From the NCBI GenBank assembly GCA_014239155.1, contig JAAZZQ010000017.1:27699-91698 (forward strand): a stretch of DNA of 64,000 nt, given 5' to 3'. The notes below the pieces were generated by a model. That model searched no databases and was not told the origin of the DNA. It saw nothing but the letters and a program-made list of their open reading frames with translations. The position numbers and the translations under genes were made by a program. The first letter of the stretch is position 1; each line of letters opens with the position of its first letter. The stretch is from Lachnospiraceae bacterium (GTDB taxonomy: Bacteria; Bacillota; Clostridia; Lachnospirales; Lachnospiraceae). Shown in pieces: positions 46,672 through 56,321 of the stretch.

Positions 46672-47337
46672 ATGAAAAGGTTTTTGAGGGTAGGAAATAC
46701 TATCGTTGCAATGTTTTGCTGTTGTGTATTGTGTTGTGTTGCCTGTGGGGAAGTAATACCCGAGGAAGAAATGACAGAATCTGGATTAGAGACATCAACG
46801 ACATCAACAATTTCTATAAAAAAAGATGGAACCATCTTGAGCAAAATTGTTGAAGCATTTACAGAACAGAACTATTATGAGGTGGATGGATTAAAGACTA
46901 TGATTGAGTCTTCCATTGCGGAGTATCAGACAGAAAATGCTGCGGCGCAAGTAAAATTAAAGAGCTGTAAGGCAAAAGGCGATAACGTAAATGTGGAGAT
47001 GGAGTTTGGCGATTATCAAACTTATGCAGGTTTTAATGACGAAAGCTTTTTTGCTGGGACAGTGCAGGCGGCAAACAAGGCAGGCTTTGATTTGAATATG
47101 ACCCTAAAAGGAGCGCAGGCAGAGAACACAACAATCTCAAAACAGGATCTTTTGGGAATGGGTGATAATCATATTGTGATTATGGAACCGTCAGCCGAGG
47201 CAGAAGAAATCACACAGACTGTGCGCGTGGAATGTTTTGATGATATTTTATATGTGGGAGACGGTGTTACAGTCACTGGAAAGAAAAGTGCAGATGTAAC
47301 AATCTCAGATGGCTATAAAGTAATTGTGTTTCGATAA
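46672..47337 (+). CDS. Putative lipoprotein, unknown function
   Basis: A 221-residue exported protein. The signal region VGNTIVAMFCCCVLCCVACGE is very Cys-rich and may be lipidated at the Cys before Gly-Glu. The mature part begins with a Thr/Ser linker and has repeated short beta-rich stretches (VKLKSCKAKGDNVNVEMEFGDYQTYAGF). No catalytic motif is seen. GGAGATAAG precedes ATG 46672. It lies between recO and glyS on the same strand. Confidence 0.7.
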   Translation: MKRFLRVGNTIVAMFCCCVLCCVACGEVIPEEEMTESGLETSTTSTISIKKDGTILSKIVEAFTEQNYYEVDGLKTMIESSIAEYQTENAAAQVKLKSCKAKGDNVNVEMEFGDYQTYAGFNDESFFAGTVQAANKAGFDLNMTLKGAQAENTTISKQDLLGMGDNHIVIMEPSAEAEEITQTVRVECFDDILYVGDGVTVTGKKSADVTISDGYKVIVFR

Positions 47338-47385
47338 AGGACAAGCAAGTAAGACAAAATAGAATGAGGTTAGGAGACAAGCGAG

Positions 47386-48777
47386 ATGGAAAAGACATTG
47401 GACAAAATTGTAGCTTTATCAAAAAGCAGAGGATTTGTATATCCTGGTTCAGAGATTTATGGTGGACTTGCCAACACATGGGATTATGGAAATCTTGGCG
47501 TTGAGTTAAAAAACAATGTAAAACGGGCATGGTGGCAGAAATTTATTATGGAAAATCCATACAATGTAGGTGTGGATTGCGCAATTTTAATGAATCCGCA
47601 GACATGGGTGGCATCTGGCCATCTTGGTGGTTTTTCTGACCCTCTGATGGACTGCAAAGAATGTCATGAGCGTTTTCGTGCAGACAAACTGATTGAAGAC
47701 TATGCAAGTGAGAATGGTATTCCTTTAGAGAAGCCAATTGATGCTTTTTCGCAGGAGGAAATGAAGAATTTTATTGAGGAGAAACAGATTCCTTGTCCGA
47801 CTTGCGGCAAGCACAATTTTACAGATATTAGACAGTTTAATTTGATGTTTAAGACCTTTCAAGGCGTGACAGAAGACGCTAAAAATACTGTTTATTTAAG
47901 ACCGGAAACCGCACAGGGGATCTTTGTAAATTTTAAGAATGTACAGAGAACTTCTCGAAAGAAAATTCCTTTTGGTATTGGTCAGATTGGTAAATCGTTT
48001 CGCAATGAGATTAGTCCGAGTAATTTTACATTCCGCACACGAGAGTTTGAACAGATGGAGCTTGAATTTTTCTGCGAACCGGGTACTGATCTTGAGTGGT
48101 TTCAGTATTGGAGAGGGTTCTGTCGCGATTGGCTTGTAAGTCTTGGCATCAAGGAAGAAGAGATGCGTCTGCGAGACCATGCGCCAGAGGAATTGTGTTT
48201 TTACTCAAAAGGAACAACAGATATTGAATATTTGTTCCCTTCTATTGGCTGGGGTGAACTTTGGGGCATTGCGGATAGAACAGACTATGATTTGACACAG
48301 CATCAAAATACTTCTGGGCAGGATATGTCCTACTTTGATGATGAGAAGAAGGAAAAATACATACCATATGTTATTGAACCGTCGCTTGGTGCAGATCGCG
48401 TGGTGCTTGCTTTTCTCTGTGCAGCATATGATGAGGAGGAAATTGGTGAGGGCGATATGCGGACAGTGCTTCATTTTCACCCTGCAATTGCGCCAGTTAA
48501 GATTGGTGTATTTCCGCTTAGCAAGAAACTGAACGAAGGCGCAGAGAAGATTTTTACACAGCTTTCTAAAAAATATAATTGTGAATTTGATGATAGAGGA
48601 AATATCGGTAAGAGATACCGTCGTCAAGACGAGATTGGCACACCGTTCTGTGTGACTTATGACTTTGAGTCAGAGCAGGACAATGCGGTGACTGTGCGTT
48701 TCCGTGATTCTATGGAGCAAGTGCGCATTCCAATTAACGAGCTGGATGCATATTTTGCGGACAAGTTTGATTTTTAA
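47386..48777 (+). CDS. glyS: Glycyl-tRNA synthetase (dimeric, alpha2 type)
   Basis: A 463-residue class II synthetase for tRNA-Gly, of the single-chain homodimer type. Start [32 protein letters not shown] is characteristic. Motif 2 is [29 protein letters not shown] and motif 3 is [14 protein letters not shown] Cys4 insert (CKECHERF..., CPTCGKHNF) binds zinc. The C-terminal anticodon domain has [25 protein letters not shown] precedes ATG. No T-box is seen in the short leader. Confidence 0.96.
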   Translation: MEKTLDKIVALSKSRGFVYPGSEIYGGLANTWDYGNLGVELKNNVKRAWWQKFIMENPYNVGVDCAILMNPQTWVASGHLGGFSDPLMDCKECHERFRADKLIEDYASENGIPLEKPIDAFSQEEMKNFIEEKQIPCPTCGKHNFTDIRQFNLMFKTFQGVTEDAKNTVYLRPETAQGIFVNFKNVQRTSRKKIPFGIGQIGKSFRNEISPSNFTFRTREFEQMELEFFCEPGTDLEWFQYWRGFCRDWLVSLGIKEEEMRLRDHAPEELCFYSKGTTDIEYLFPSIGWGELWGIADRTDYDLTQHQNTSGQDMSYFDDEKKEKYIPYVIEPSLGADRVVLAFLCAAYDEEEIGEGDMRTVLHFHPAIAPVKIGVFPLSKKLNEGAEKIFTQLSKKYNCEFDDRGNIGKRYRRQDEIGTPFCVTYDFESEQDNAVTVRFRDSMEQVRIPINELDAYFADKFDF

Positions 48778-48790
48778 TGTTGTAGATTTT

Positions 48791-48900
48791 GGAGGAATAA
48801 GGGTGAAAGAAAAAAAAAGAAAGGGATAAAATGCAAACACATATCTTTCACCCTTTGTGTTTGCGCCTCAAGCGAAAATGCTTGCATTTTCATTTGAGGC
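48791..48900 (+). promoter_or_regulatory. Structured alaS leader with short leader ORF
   Basis: GGGTGAAAGA (48801-48810) pairs with TCTTTCACCC (48844-48853), while GCAAACACA (48833-48841) pairs with TGTGTTTGC (48856-48864). The stems cross, and with only two-base connectors they are probably alternatives. A third hairpin (48865-48900, GCCTCAA with TTGAGGC) buries the GAGG nearest to the alaS start. GGAGG (48791) is ideally placed for an 8-codon ORF GTG...TAA (48803-48829) reading MKEKKRKG. No T-box consensus is present. Confidence 0.5.
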
Positions 48901-48912
48901 TTGGTGCAAATT

Positions 48913-51570
48913 GTGAAAAACTATGGAGTAAACGAGCTTCGGAGAATGTTTCTTGAATTTTTCGAGAGCAAAGAACATTTGGCAATGAAAAGCTTTTCGC
49001 TGGTGCCGCACAACGATAATAGTCTGTTGATTATCAATTCAGGAATGGCGCCTTTAAAACCATATTTTACAGGACAGGAGATACCGCCAAGACGTCGCGT
49101 GACAACTTGCCAAAAGTGCGTTCGGACAGGCGATATTGAGAATGTGGGAAAGACAGCAAGACATCTTACTTTTTTTGAGATGCTAGGCAATTTTTCATTT
49201 GGAGATTACTTTAAAAAAGAAGCACTTACTTGGAGCTGGGAATTTTTGACAAAAGTGGTGGGGCTAGATCCAGAGAGACTTTATCCCTCGATTTATTGTG
49301 AAGATGAAGAAGCTTACAATATATGGGTCAATGAAATTGGTGTGCCTGCGGAAAAGATTACACGTTTTTACCGAGATCCAGAAACTGGAGAGTGTGATAA
49401 TTTCTGGGAACATGGTGCTGGTCCTTGCGGTCCTTGCTCTGAAATTTATTATGATAGAGGTATGAAATATGGTTGCGGTAAACCAGACTGCAAGGTTGGC
49501 TGTGATTGTGACCGCTTTATAGAAGTTTGGAACAATGTCTTTACGCAGTTTGACGGCGATGGCAAGGGACATTATGAGGAACTTGCGCAAAAAAATATTG
49601 ATACAGGTATGGGATTGGAACGTCTTGCAGTTGTGGTTCAAGATGTGGATTCTGTCTTTGACATCAATACAATGAAGGCGATACGAGACAAAGTGTGTAC
49701 TGTGGCTGGGATAACCTATCAGGAAGATGAGAAGAAAGATGTATCCATTCGACTAATCACCGATCATATTCGTTCTGCGACGTTTATGGTATCCGATGGC
49801 ATTATGCCAACCAATGAAGGACGCGGATATGTGTTACGGCGCATTATTCGCCGTGCAGCGCGTCACGGAAGAATGCTTGGGATTGAGGGTACTTTTATGG
49901 CGGATTTTGCAAAGACTGTGATTGAAGAGTGCAAAGACGGCTATCCAGAACTTGATGAGAAAAAGGACTTTATTTTTAAGGTATTGACGCAGGAGGAAGA
50001 AAAGTTTAGCAGGACAATTGACCAAGGACTTGCAATTCTTTCTGATATGGAAGAAAAGATGCAGGTGGCCGGCGAGACAGTTCTTTCTGGTGACAATGCA
50101 TTTAAACTGTATGATACTTATGGATTTCCAGTGGATCTTACCTGCGAGATTTTGGAGGAGAAAGGCTTTTCCATAGACGAGAAAGGGTTTCACAGTGCGA
50201 TGGAGGCACAGCGCACCAAGGCGAGAACTACACGGAAAGAGACAAATTACATGGGGGCAGATGCGACGGTTTACGACTCGATTGATCCAGCTATCACAAC
50301 TGTGTTTGTAGGGTATGATACGCTTGAGGCCACCTCAAAAGTTTCTGTGCTCACAACAGAGAGCGAGCTTGTGGAGGCACTTTCTGACGGGGAGATGGGC
50401 ACAATCATTGTAGATGAAACGCCTTTTTATGCGACGATGGGTGGACAGCAAGGGGATAAAGGAACGATTACCACTACATCTGGTGAATTTGTAGTGGAAG
50501 ACACTGTAAAGTTGCTTGGTGGAAAAGTTGGGCATATTGGCAAAATGACACGCGGTATGATGAAAGTGGGAGATGAGGTTACACTACATGTTGACACAGC
50601 ACTCCGCACAAAGATTTGCAAAAATCATTCCGCGACACATTTATTACAGAAGGCACTTCGTGAGGTGCTTGGGACACATGTACAGCAGAAGGGTTCTTAC
50701 CAAGACGGAGAGCGCACGCGTTTTGACTTTAGCCATTTTGAGGCATTGACTGCGGATGAGTTGGCGGCAGTTGAGCGAATGGTCAATGAGAAAATTGCCG
50801 AGAACATTGCTGTGGAGACACAGGTGATGACAATGGATGAGGCGAAGAAAACAGGTGCGATGGCACTGTTTGACGAGAAGTACGGCGAGACAGTGCGTGT
50901 CGTATCTATGGGGGATTTCTCCAAGGAATTTTGCGGTGGTACGCATGTAAAAAATACAGGAAATATCACGACTTTTAAGATTGTGTCCGAGAGTGGTATT
51001 GCGGCGGGGGTACGCCGTATTGAGGCGCTGACTGGCGACAATGTGTTTGCGTATTATCAAAATCTGGAGCATGAGCTTGCAGCAGCAGCAAAAGTCGCAA
51101 AGACAACACCTGCAAATTTAATAGAAAAGATTGAACATATGATGGCAGAACTCAAATCCTTGCAGAGTGAGAATGAGGCACTCAAGAGCAAGGCAGCGAA
51201 GGAAGCGCTGGGAGATGTCATGAATCAAGTGACAGATGTAAAGGGCGTAAAGTTATTGGCAGCGCGCGTTGATGGTGTGGATATGAACGGTTTGAGAGAG
51301 CTTGGCGATCAACTGAAGGCAAAGCTTGGCGAAGGGGTTGTTGTGCTGGCGTCTGGCGTGGAAGGAAAAGTCAATCTTGTAGCGATGGCGACAGATGAAG
51401 CGATGTCAAAAGGTGCTCATGCCGGAAATCTTATTAAGGGAATTGCAGAGATTGTAGGCGGAGGCGGAGGCGGGCGCCCAAATATGGCGCAAGCAGGCGG
51501 CAAAAATCCTGCTGGCATTGACAAAGCAATTGCGGAGACAAAACTTGTGCTTGAGGGGCAGCTTAAATAA
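48913..51570 (+). CDS. alaS: Alanyl-tRNA synthetase
   Basis: An ~885-residue class II synthetase. Catalytic core KSFSLVPHNDNSLLIINSGMAPLKPYFTG and FFEMLGNFSFGDYFK, the insertion GCGKPDCKVGCDCDRF, the editing domain with HSATHLLQKALREVLG and CGGTHVKNTG, and the C-terminal DHHA1-type end VGGGGGGRPNMAQAGGK are all present. The start is GTG 48913 by comparison with usual KKYGVNEL ends. GTG 48904 or TTG 48901 lie nearer to GAGG and cannot be excluded. The leader is unusually structured. Confidence 0.95.
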   Translation: MKNYGVNELRRMFLEFFESKEHLAMKSFSLVPHNDNSLLIINSGMAPLKPYFTGQEIPPRRRVTTCQKCVRTGDIENVGKTARHLTFFEMLGNFSFGDYFKKEALTWSWEFLTKVVGLDPERLYPSIYCEDEEAYNIWVNEIGVPAEKITRFYRDPETGECDNFWEHGAGPCGPCSEIYYDRGMKYGCGKPDCKVGCDCDRFIEVWNNVFTQFDGDGKGHYEELAQKNIDTGMGLERLAVVVQDVDSVFDINTMKAIRDKVCTVAGITYQEDEKKDVSIRLITDHIRSATFMVSDGIMPTNEGRGYVLRRIIRRAARHGRMLGIEGTFMADFAKTVIEECKDGYPELDEKKDFIFKVLTQEEEKFSRTIDQGLAILSDMEEKMQVAGETVLSGDNAFKLYDTYGFPVDLTCEILEEKGFSIDEKGFHSAMEAQRTKARTTRKETNYMGADATVYDSIDPAITTVFVGYDTLEATSKVSVLTTESELVEALSDGEMGTIIVDETPFYATMGGQQGDKGTITTTSGEFVVEDTVKLLGGKVGHIGKMTRGMMKVGDEVTLHVDTALRTKICKNHSATHLLQKALREVLGTHVQQKGSYQDGERTRFDFSHFEALTADELAAVERMVNEKIAENIAVETQVMTMDEAKKTGAMALFDEKYGETVRVVSMGDFSKEFCGGTHVKNTGNITTFKIVSESGIAAGVRRIEALTGDNVFAYYQNLEHELAAAAKVAKTTPANLIEKIEHMMAELKSLQSENEALKSKAAKEALGDVMNQVTDVKGVKLLAARVDGVDMNGLRELGDQLKAKLGEGVVVLASGVEGKVNLVAMATDEAMSKGAHAGNLIKGIAEIVGGGGGGRPNMAQAGGKNPAGIDKAIAETKLVLEGQLK

Positions 51571-51627
51571 CACAAGTAATTTAGTAACACACAAATACCA
51601 TTAATTTAATAATAATTGAAAAAACTA

Positions 51628-51655
51628 TTGACGTATGTGCGATTTGTGATATAAT
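51628..51655 (+). promoter_or_regulatory. rpsU promoter
   Basis: TTGACG (51628-51633), a 16-base spacer and a perfect TATAAT (51650-51655) make the strongest promoter in the window, fitting a ribosomal protein gene. Confidence 0.8.
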
Positions 51656-51731
51656 CGAGATGTGCAATTAAATATACCCGAACAGTCTAGCACACAATAA
51701 TAGAGGCTGGAGGGAGGTTAGGTGTGATAGC

Positions 51732-51908
51732 ATGTCAAATGTAATCGTTAAAGAAAACGAGACTTTGGATAGCGCTTTACGCAGATTTAAGAGAAGTTGC
51801 GCTAAAGCCGGGATTCAGCAGGAAATCCGTAAAAGAGAGCATTATGAAAAGCCGAGCGTAAAACGCAAGAAGAAGTCTGAAGCAGCTAGAAAGCGTAAAT
51901 ATAATTAA
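51732..51908 (+). CDS. rpsU: 30S ribosomal protein S21
   Basis: A 58-codon gene encoding [20 protein letters not shown], then [20 protein letters not shown] and a Lys/Arg-rich tail ending KRKYN, clearly S21. Length is normal. AGGTGTGATAGC precedes ATG 51732 and GGAGG lies slightly further up. It is monocistronic between a strong promoter and a terminator. S21 assists initiation on the 30S subunit. Confidence 0.97.
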   Translation: MSNVIVKENETLDSALRRFKRSCAKAGIQQEIRKREHYEKPSVKRKKKSEAARKRKYN

Positions 51909-51928
51909 TTTTAATTAATTGAATCGGG

Positions 51929-51952
51929 GTCCTTGGCTGTTAGGCCAAGGAC
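51929..51952 (+). terminator. rpsU terminator
   Basis: GTCCTTGGC and GCCAAGGAC are perfect 9-bp arms with a 6-base loop, followed by TTTTG. The short T run may allow some read-through into the next gene, which begins 27 bases later. Confidence 0.75.
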
Positions 51953-51978
51953 TTTTGCGTGAATGGGGGGATTGAAAG

Positions 51979-52605
51979 ATGGAAAAAATATCTTTGTGGA
52001 TGAGCAAGTTTCAGTTTGCAGGGTATGATTTATATCATTTTATTGCATGCTTTTTCCTATTTAGCATTATTGGATGGATGGTAGAGTCGGCGTATATGTC
52101 GCTTTGTAATAGAAAATTAACCAACAGAGGATTTATGACAGGACCATTTTGTCCTATCTATGGTTTTGGAGCGACGCTTGGATATATTTTTTTGCATCCG
52201 TTCGCACATAATATTATTGCGTTGTACATAGTAGGTGCGTTTCTTGCCACTTTGTTTGAATATCTGGTGGCAAAGCTTATGATGAAGCTGTTTGGTGAGG
52301 TTTGGTGGGATTATAATAATAAGTTTTGTAATTATAAAGGTGTAATCTGTTTGGAAAGTACGCTAGCGTGGGGATTGTATGCCGTTATTATTATTTCGTT
52401 TTTATTTGAAAAAGTTATTAGTTTTGTAGACAGATATCCAAGGGCTTGGGTACTAAAAACGATTGCGTTGGTTCTGGCAATGGCAGTGATTGATTTCGGT
52501 TATCATTTTGCTATGTCAGTCAAGATTAAAGAAGAGACGAGAGAAGGGCTATACGAGAAAAAAGAGGAGATTATTGACTTCTATCATAAAATGATTGGAA
52601 GGTAA
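51979..52605 (+). CDS. Putative ABC transporter permease-like membrane protein (DUF1113)
   Basis: A 208-residue protein with about five membrane segments. FSIIGWMVESAYMSLCNRKLTNRGFMTGPFCPIYGFGA is the hallmark of the DUF1113 family, which databases label as putative ABC permease although no transporter partners are usual. A charged cytoplasmic tail (KIKEETREGLYEKKEEIIDF) ends it. GGGGGG precedes the ATG. Function is unknown. Confidence 0.8.
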   Translation: MEKISLWMSKFQFAGYDLYHFIACFFLFSIIGWMVESAYMSLCNRKLTNRGFMTGPFCPIYGFGATLGYIFLHPFAHNIIALYIVGAFLATLFEYLVAKLMMKLFGEVWWDYNNKFCNYKGVICLESTLAWGLYAVIIISFLFEKVISFVDRYPRAWVLKTIALVLAMAVIDFGYHFAMSVKIKEETREGLYEKKEEIIDFYHKMIGR

Positions 52606-52670
52606 TGTTCGTATATGATACACATAGGAATCTAAGGAGAAGAGGGAATCTTCCTCACTTGATTAAGATA

Positions 52671-52703
52671 GAGAGAATATCGCATTGCGGTATTCTTTCT
52701 TTG
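52671..52703 (+). terminator. Rho-independent terminator
   Basis: GAGAGAATATCGC and GCGGTATTCTTTC form a 13-bp stem with two wobble pairs and a 3-base loop, followed by TTTG. It ends the DUF1113 transcript. Confidence 0.65.
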
Positions 52704-52769
52704 TGAATAAGTCATATAAACTATCATATTTGCATAGATTTCATATAAGTAAGGTATAAGGACTGCTTT

Positions 52770-53969
52770 ATGAAATGGATTCGAGAAAAGATATATAGAA
52801 TGATGGCTACAACAATGCTTTTGGTCCTGTTGAGTCAGAGTATTGTTTATGCGGAGGAAACACAAAGCAGCGCTGTAAATACAACGGCTGTCAGCTTAAC
52901 TTCGCCATCAGCAATTTTGATGGAAGCATCTACAGGGACTGTACTGTTTGAAAAAAATCCAGATGAGGTGCGAAGTCCAGCAAGTATTACAAAGATTATG
53001 ACGTTGCTTTTAACTTTTGAAGCCCTAGAAAAAGGAAGGATTAAGCTAGAAGATGAAGTGACTACAAGTGCTTATGCAAAATCTATGGGCGGTTCACAGG
53101 TATTTCTTGACGAAGGAGAAATACAGACAGTCGATACCTTAATTAAGTGTATTACAGTGGCGAGCGGCAATGATGCATCTGTGGCAATGGCGGAGTATGT
53201 TGCGGGAAGTGAGACAGAATTTGTCAGCATGATGAATGAAAAGGCAACTCAGCTTGGTATGACAAACACGCATTTTCTTGATTGCTGTGGATTGAGTTCT
53301 GACAGCGGGCACCATACCACAGCGAGGGATGTTGCAATTATGTCCAGAGAACTTATTACAAAATATCCGCAAATTTATAAGTATACAAAAATATGGATGG
53401 AGGATATTGTCCATGTGACCAGACAGGGCAGTAAACCTTTTACATTGTCAAGCACTAACAAATTGCTAAAACAGTATCAGTGGACAACAGGATTAAAGAC
53501 AGGTTCTACCAATGCGGCAAAGTATTGTTTTAGCGCTACAGCACAGAAAGATGGAATTGACTTGATCGCGGTTATTATGGGGGCACCAGATTTTAAAGTG
53601 CGGTTTTCGGAGGCGCAGAGTTTACTGGAATATGGATTTGCATTGACCCGGTTGTATGTGGATGAAAATAAGGAGATGTTGGGAGATATCCCAGTTACGG
53701 GAGGAAAGGCAGACCAACTTGCGGTGCAGCCCAAAGGAACTTTCCGGTATCTTGATGTCACAGGTGCAGATTTTAATCAAATTGATAAGAAGTATCATTA
53801 TCTTGAACTTGTCACCGCGCCTGTCGAGAAAGGTGCAGAAGTCGGATATATCAGTTATAGTCTTGGTGGCAAGGAACTTGGCAGAATGCCGATTATTGCA
53901 GCGGAATCAGTACAGAAGGCATACTTTATTGATTATTTGAAAAAGATACTACTGAAATATTTGATATAG
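52770..53969 (+). CDS. D-alanyl-D-alanine carboxypeptidase (DacF/PBP5 type)
   Basis: A 399-residue S11 penicillin-binding protein. Residues 1-28 are a signal peptide ending in VYAEE. Active-site motifs are SITK (Ser ~72) within SPASITKIM, SGN in VASGNDASVAMAEY, and KTG in TTGLKTGSTNAAKYC. A C-terminal beta domain and a hydrophobic end (AYFIDYLKKILLKYLI), probably an amphipathic membrane anchor, follow. It trims the terminal D-Ala of peptidoglycan stem peptides outside the membrane. TAAGGA precedes ATG. Confidence 0.93.
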   Translation: MKWIREKIYRMMATTMLLVLLSQSIVYAEETQSSAVNTTAVSLTSPSAILMEASTGTVLFEKNPDEVRSPASITKIMTLLLTFEALEKGRIKLEDEVTTSAYAKSMGGSQVFLDEGEIQTVDTLIKCITVASGNDASVAMAEYVAGSETEFVSMMNEKATQLGMTNTHFLDCCGLSSDSGHHTTARDVAIMSRELITKYPQIYKYTKIWMEDIVHVTRQGSKPFTLSSTNKLLKQYQWTTGLKTGSTNAAKYCFSATAQKDGIDLIAVIMGAPDFKVRFSEAQSLLEYGFALTRLYVDENKEMLGDIPVTGGKADQLAVQPKGTFRYLDVTGADFNQIDKKYHYLELVTAPVEKGAEVGYISYSLGGKELGRMPIIAAESVQKAYFIDYLKKILLKYLI

Positions 53970-53993
53970 AGATGGAACAGGAGAAAAAATAGA

Positions 53994-54860
53994 ATGCAGA
54001 GTGTATTTTGGGCGGTCATTCTGATAGTCCTGCTGTTGGCAGTGGCGTTTCTTGTAGTTGGAATGATAGATGGCAATCGATTTGTGACAGTGAAGGAGGA
54101 ACTAAAATTGCCAAATCTGTCACAAGAGTGCAGATTTGTGTTAATATCTGATTTGCACAATAAAGTCTATGGGCATAAAAATGACAGGGTGGTTGCGTCC
54201 ATTCAGAAGATAAAACCAGATTTTATTGTGCTGGCTGGAGATTTAATCACTGCAAAGGTGCGTGAGGATATGACACCGGGAATTGAGTTGGTGAGGGCGC
54301 TTAGCCAAAAGTATCCAATATACTATGGACTTGGAAATCATGAGTCCAGAATAAAAGAGGACCCAGAAGAGTTTGGCGAGAAGTATAAACAGTTGATAGA
54401 GGCAATATCTTGCAAAAATGTAGTGATATTGGATAATAAGGCAATTGATATACCAAAGTACAATATTCGGATAACTGGACTGAACCTTGACTTAGATTAC
54501 TTTGTGCACTTTCGAGTAAAGAAGATGCAAGAGAACTATCTTCAAAAAACATTGCCCCCACAAAATTCTAGCAGGTGCAATATATTGATAGCACACAATC
54601 CAGATTATTTTGAAGAGTATGCACAATGGGGGGCGGACTTGGTGCTCTCTGGTCATGTGCATGGTGGTATTATGCGTCTGCCGCTGCTGGGTGGTGTTAT
54701 TGCACCTTCCTATCGATTGTTTCCAAAGTATGATGGTGGTATATTTCGTCACGGGAAATCTTGGATGCTTTTAGGAAGAGGTTTGGGATCGCACACACTG
54801 CCATTTCGGTTTTTTAATCCAGCGGAATTGTATGAAGTGATTTTAAAACCGATCGAATAA
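53994..54860 (+). CDS. Membrane-anchored metallophosphoesterase (YaeI-like)
   Basis: A 288-residue calcineurin-like enzyme. One N-terminal membrane helix (FWAVILIVLLLAVAFLVVGMI) is followed by the metal ligands SDLHN, LAGDLI, GLGNHES, IAHNPD and SGHVHGG. The order matches YaeI/YkuE-type phosphoesterases, some of which act on lipid-linked substrates. The actual substrate is unknown. It follows the carboxypeptidase by 24 bases and may share its transcript. Confidence 0.88.
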   Translation: MQSVFWAVILIVLLLAVAFLVVGMIDGNRFVTVKEELKLPNLSQECRFVLISDLHNKVYGHKNDRVVASIQKIKPDFIVLAGDLITAKVREDMTPGIELVRALSQKYPIYYGLGNHESRIKEDPEEFGEKYKQLIEAISCKNVVILDNKAIDIPKYNIRITGLNLDLDYFVHFRVKKMQENYLQKTLPPQNSSRCNILIAHNPDYFEEYAQWGADLVLSGHVHGGIMRLPLLGGVIAPSYRLFPKYDGGIFRHGKSWMLLGRGLGSHTLPFRFFNPAELYEVILKPIE

Positions 54861-54869
54861 CAGTTTGCA

Positions 54870-54936
54870 TTGCTTTTTCTCCCGATTCTATGTAAAATAA
54901 AAAGATATATATGTCTTTAATTTTACGAGAGTCGGG
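54870..54936 (+). promoter_or_regulatory. scpA promoter inside a long hairpin that hides the scpA ribosome site
   Basis: TTGCTT (54870-54875), 17 bases, TAAAAT (54893-54898) form a promoter. The same stretch forms a hairpin: CCCGATTCT (54881-54889) with AGAGTCGGG (54928-54936) and GTAAAAT with ATTTTAC inside, followed by GGTTTTT. Read-through RNA would fold it, acting as a terminator or burying the GGGGG site. RNA starting near 54905 would lack the left arm. Confidence 0.5.
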
Positions 54937-54945
54937 GGTTTTTAT

Positions 54946-55695
54946 ATGGGATTGTCTGTCAGGCTGGAGGTATTTGAGGGACCGTTGGACTTGTTGCTTT
55001 ATTTGATTGAAAAAAATAAGCTCAATATCTATGATATACCGATTGTGGTTATAACAGAACAATACCTTGCATATATCAGAAACATGCAGACAGAAGATAT
55101 GAATATTATGAGTGAGTTTCTTGTGATGGCGGCGACTTTGCTTGATATTAAGTGTAGAATGCTCCTCCCAAAAGAAGTCAACGAGGAGGGAGAGGAGGAA
55201 GATCCAAGAGCAGAACTTGTGCAAAAGTTACTAGAGTATAAAATGTACAAGTATATGGCGCAAGAATTACAGGACAGGCAAGTGGATGCCGCTAAGACTT
55301 GGTATAGAAAACCACTGCTGCCAAAAGAGGTTTCCATGTACCAGTACCCAATTAATTATGAAGAACTTGCAGGAGGAGTCGATCTTGTAAAGTTACATGA
55401 AATTTTTAAGGCAGTTATGCGGCGGCAGGAGGACAAAATTGACCCAGTTAGAAGTCAGTTTGGCAGGATTGAAAAAGATGAGATTAACTTGGAGGAGAAA
55501 CAGATTTTTATAGAAACGTATGTGAAAAATCACAGGCGATTTAGTTTTCGGAATTTGTTGGAAAGACAAGGAAGTAGAATGGAAGTGATTGTTACTTTTA
55601 TGGCAATCCTTGAAATGATGAAGCAGGGGACAATTTCAATAGAGCAGGAAGATACCTTTGCAGACATTGTTATTACATCAAGTTTAGTGGCATAA
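54946..55695 (+). CDS. scpA: Segregation and condensation protein A
   Basis: A 249-residue kleisin of the bacterial SMC complex. The start LSVRLEVFEGPLDLLLYLIEKNKLNIYDIPI and MSEFLVMAATLLDIKCRMLLP are diagnostic, and the C-terminal winged-helix region has FRNLLERQGSRMEVIVTFMAILEMMKQG. It bridges SMC heads together with ScpB, encoded next. ATG follows GGGGG at 7 bases. Confidence 0.96.
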   Translation: MGLSVRLEVFEGPLDLLLYLIEKNKLNIYDIPIVVITEQYLAYIRNMQTEDMNIMSEFLVMAATLLDIKCRMLLPKEVNEEGEEEDPRAELVQKLLEYKMYKYMAQELQDRQVDAAKTWYRKPLLPKEVSMYQYPINYEELAGGVDLVKLHEIFKAVMRRQEDKIDPVRSQFGRIEKDEINLEEKQIFIETYVKNHRRFSFRNLLERQGSRMEVIVTFMAILEMMKQGTISIEQEDTFADIVITSSLVA

Positions 55696-55708
55696 GGAGG
55701 CGGTTTCT

Positions 55709-56290
55709 GTGAGTGAGAAAAAGATGATGGCAGTAATCGAAGCCGTGCTGTTTGCGATGGGAGAATCCGTGGAACTTTCCAAATTAAACCATGTTCTGGA
55801 AGTACCTACAGAGCAAATTCGTGAGCTGATTGTGAGGATGAACGAGAACTATAAAAAAGAAGACCGAGGGATTCATATTGTGGAGCTTGAAGATGCAGTG
55901 CAACTTTGTACCAAGACTGGACTGTATGAGTATCTAATTAAGATGGCAAAAGCGCCGCGGAAATATACCTTGTCGGACACACTGTTGGAGACGCTTTCGA
56001 TTATTGCATATAAACAGCCAGTGACAAGGCTTGAGATAGAAAAAATACGAGGGGTCAGTAGTGAACATGCACTCAATAAACTGTTGGAACTAAACTTGAT
56101 ACAAGAGCTTGGGCGGCTTGATGCGCCGGGGCGGCCCTTGCTTTTTGGAACAACTGAGGAATTTCTAAGAACGTTTAACGTGAAGTCAATAGGGGATCTT
56201 CCTGTGATAAAGCCAGAGCAAGTGGAAGATTTTAGAAAACAGGCAGAGGAGGAAGCCTCATCAGAATCGAAACTGAAAGTGGAAGTATAA
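55709..56290 (+). CDS. scpB: Segregation and condensation protein B
   Basis: A 193-residue partner of ScpA with two winged helices. EAVLFAMGESVELSKLNHVLE begins the first, and LETLSIIAYKQPVTRLEIEKIRGVSSEHALNKLLE with GRLDAPGRPLLFGTTEEFL the second. The start is GTG 55709, preceded by AGGAGGCGG. It lies 13 bases after scpA. Length is normal. Confidence 0.96.
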   Translation: MSEKKMMAVIEAVLFAMGESVELSKLNHVLEVPTEQIRELIVRMNENYKKEDRGIHIVELEDAVQLCTKTGLYEYLIKMAKAPRKYTLSDTLLETLSIIAYKQPVTRLEIEKIRGVSSEHALNKLLELNLIQELGRLDAPGRPLLFGTTEEFLRTFNVKSIGDLPVIKPEQVEDFRKQAEEEASSESKLKVEV

Positions 56291-56321
56291 GCATGAAAAA
56301 AGGAGATAGGGGTGGAGAGAA

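Noticed and set aside
48831..48953. Small ORF starting ATGCAAACACAT in the alaS leader
   Set aside because: It runs through the hairpins into alaS in another frame. The composition looks like chance coding of palindromes.
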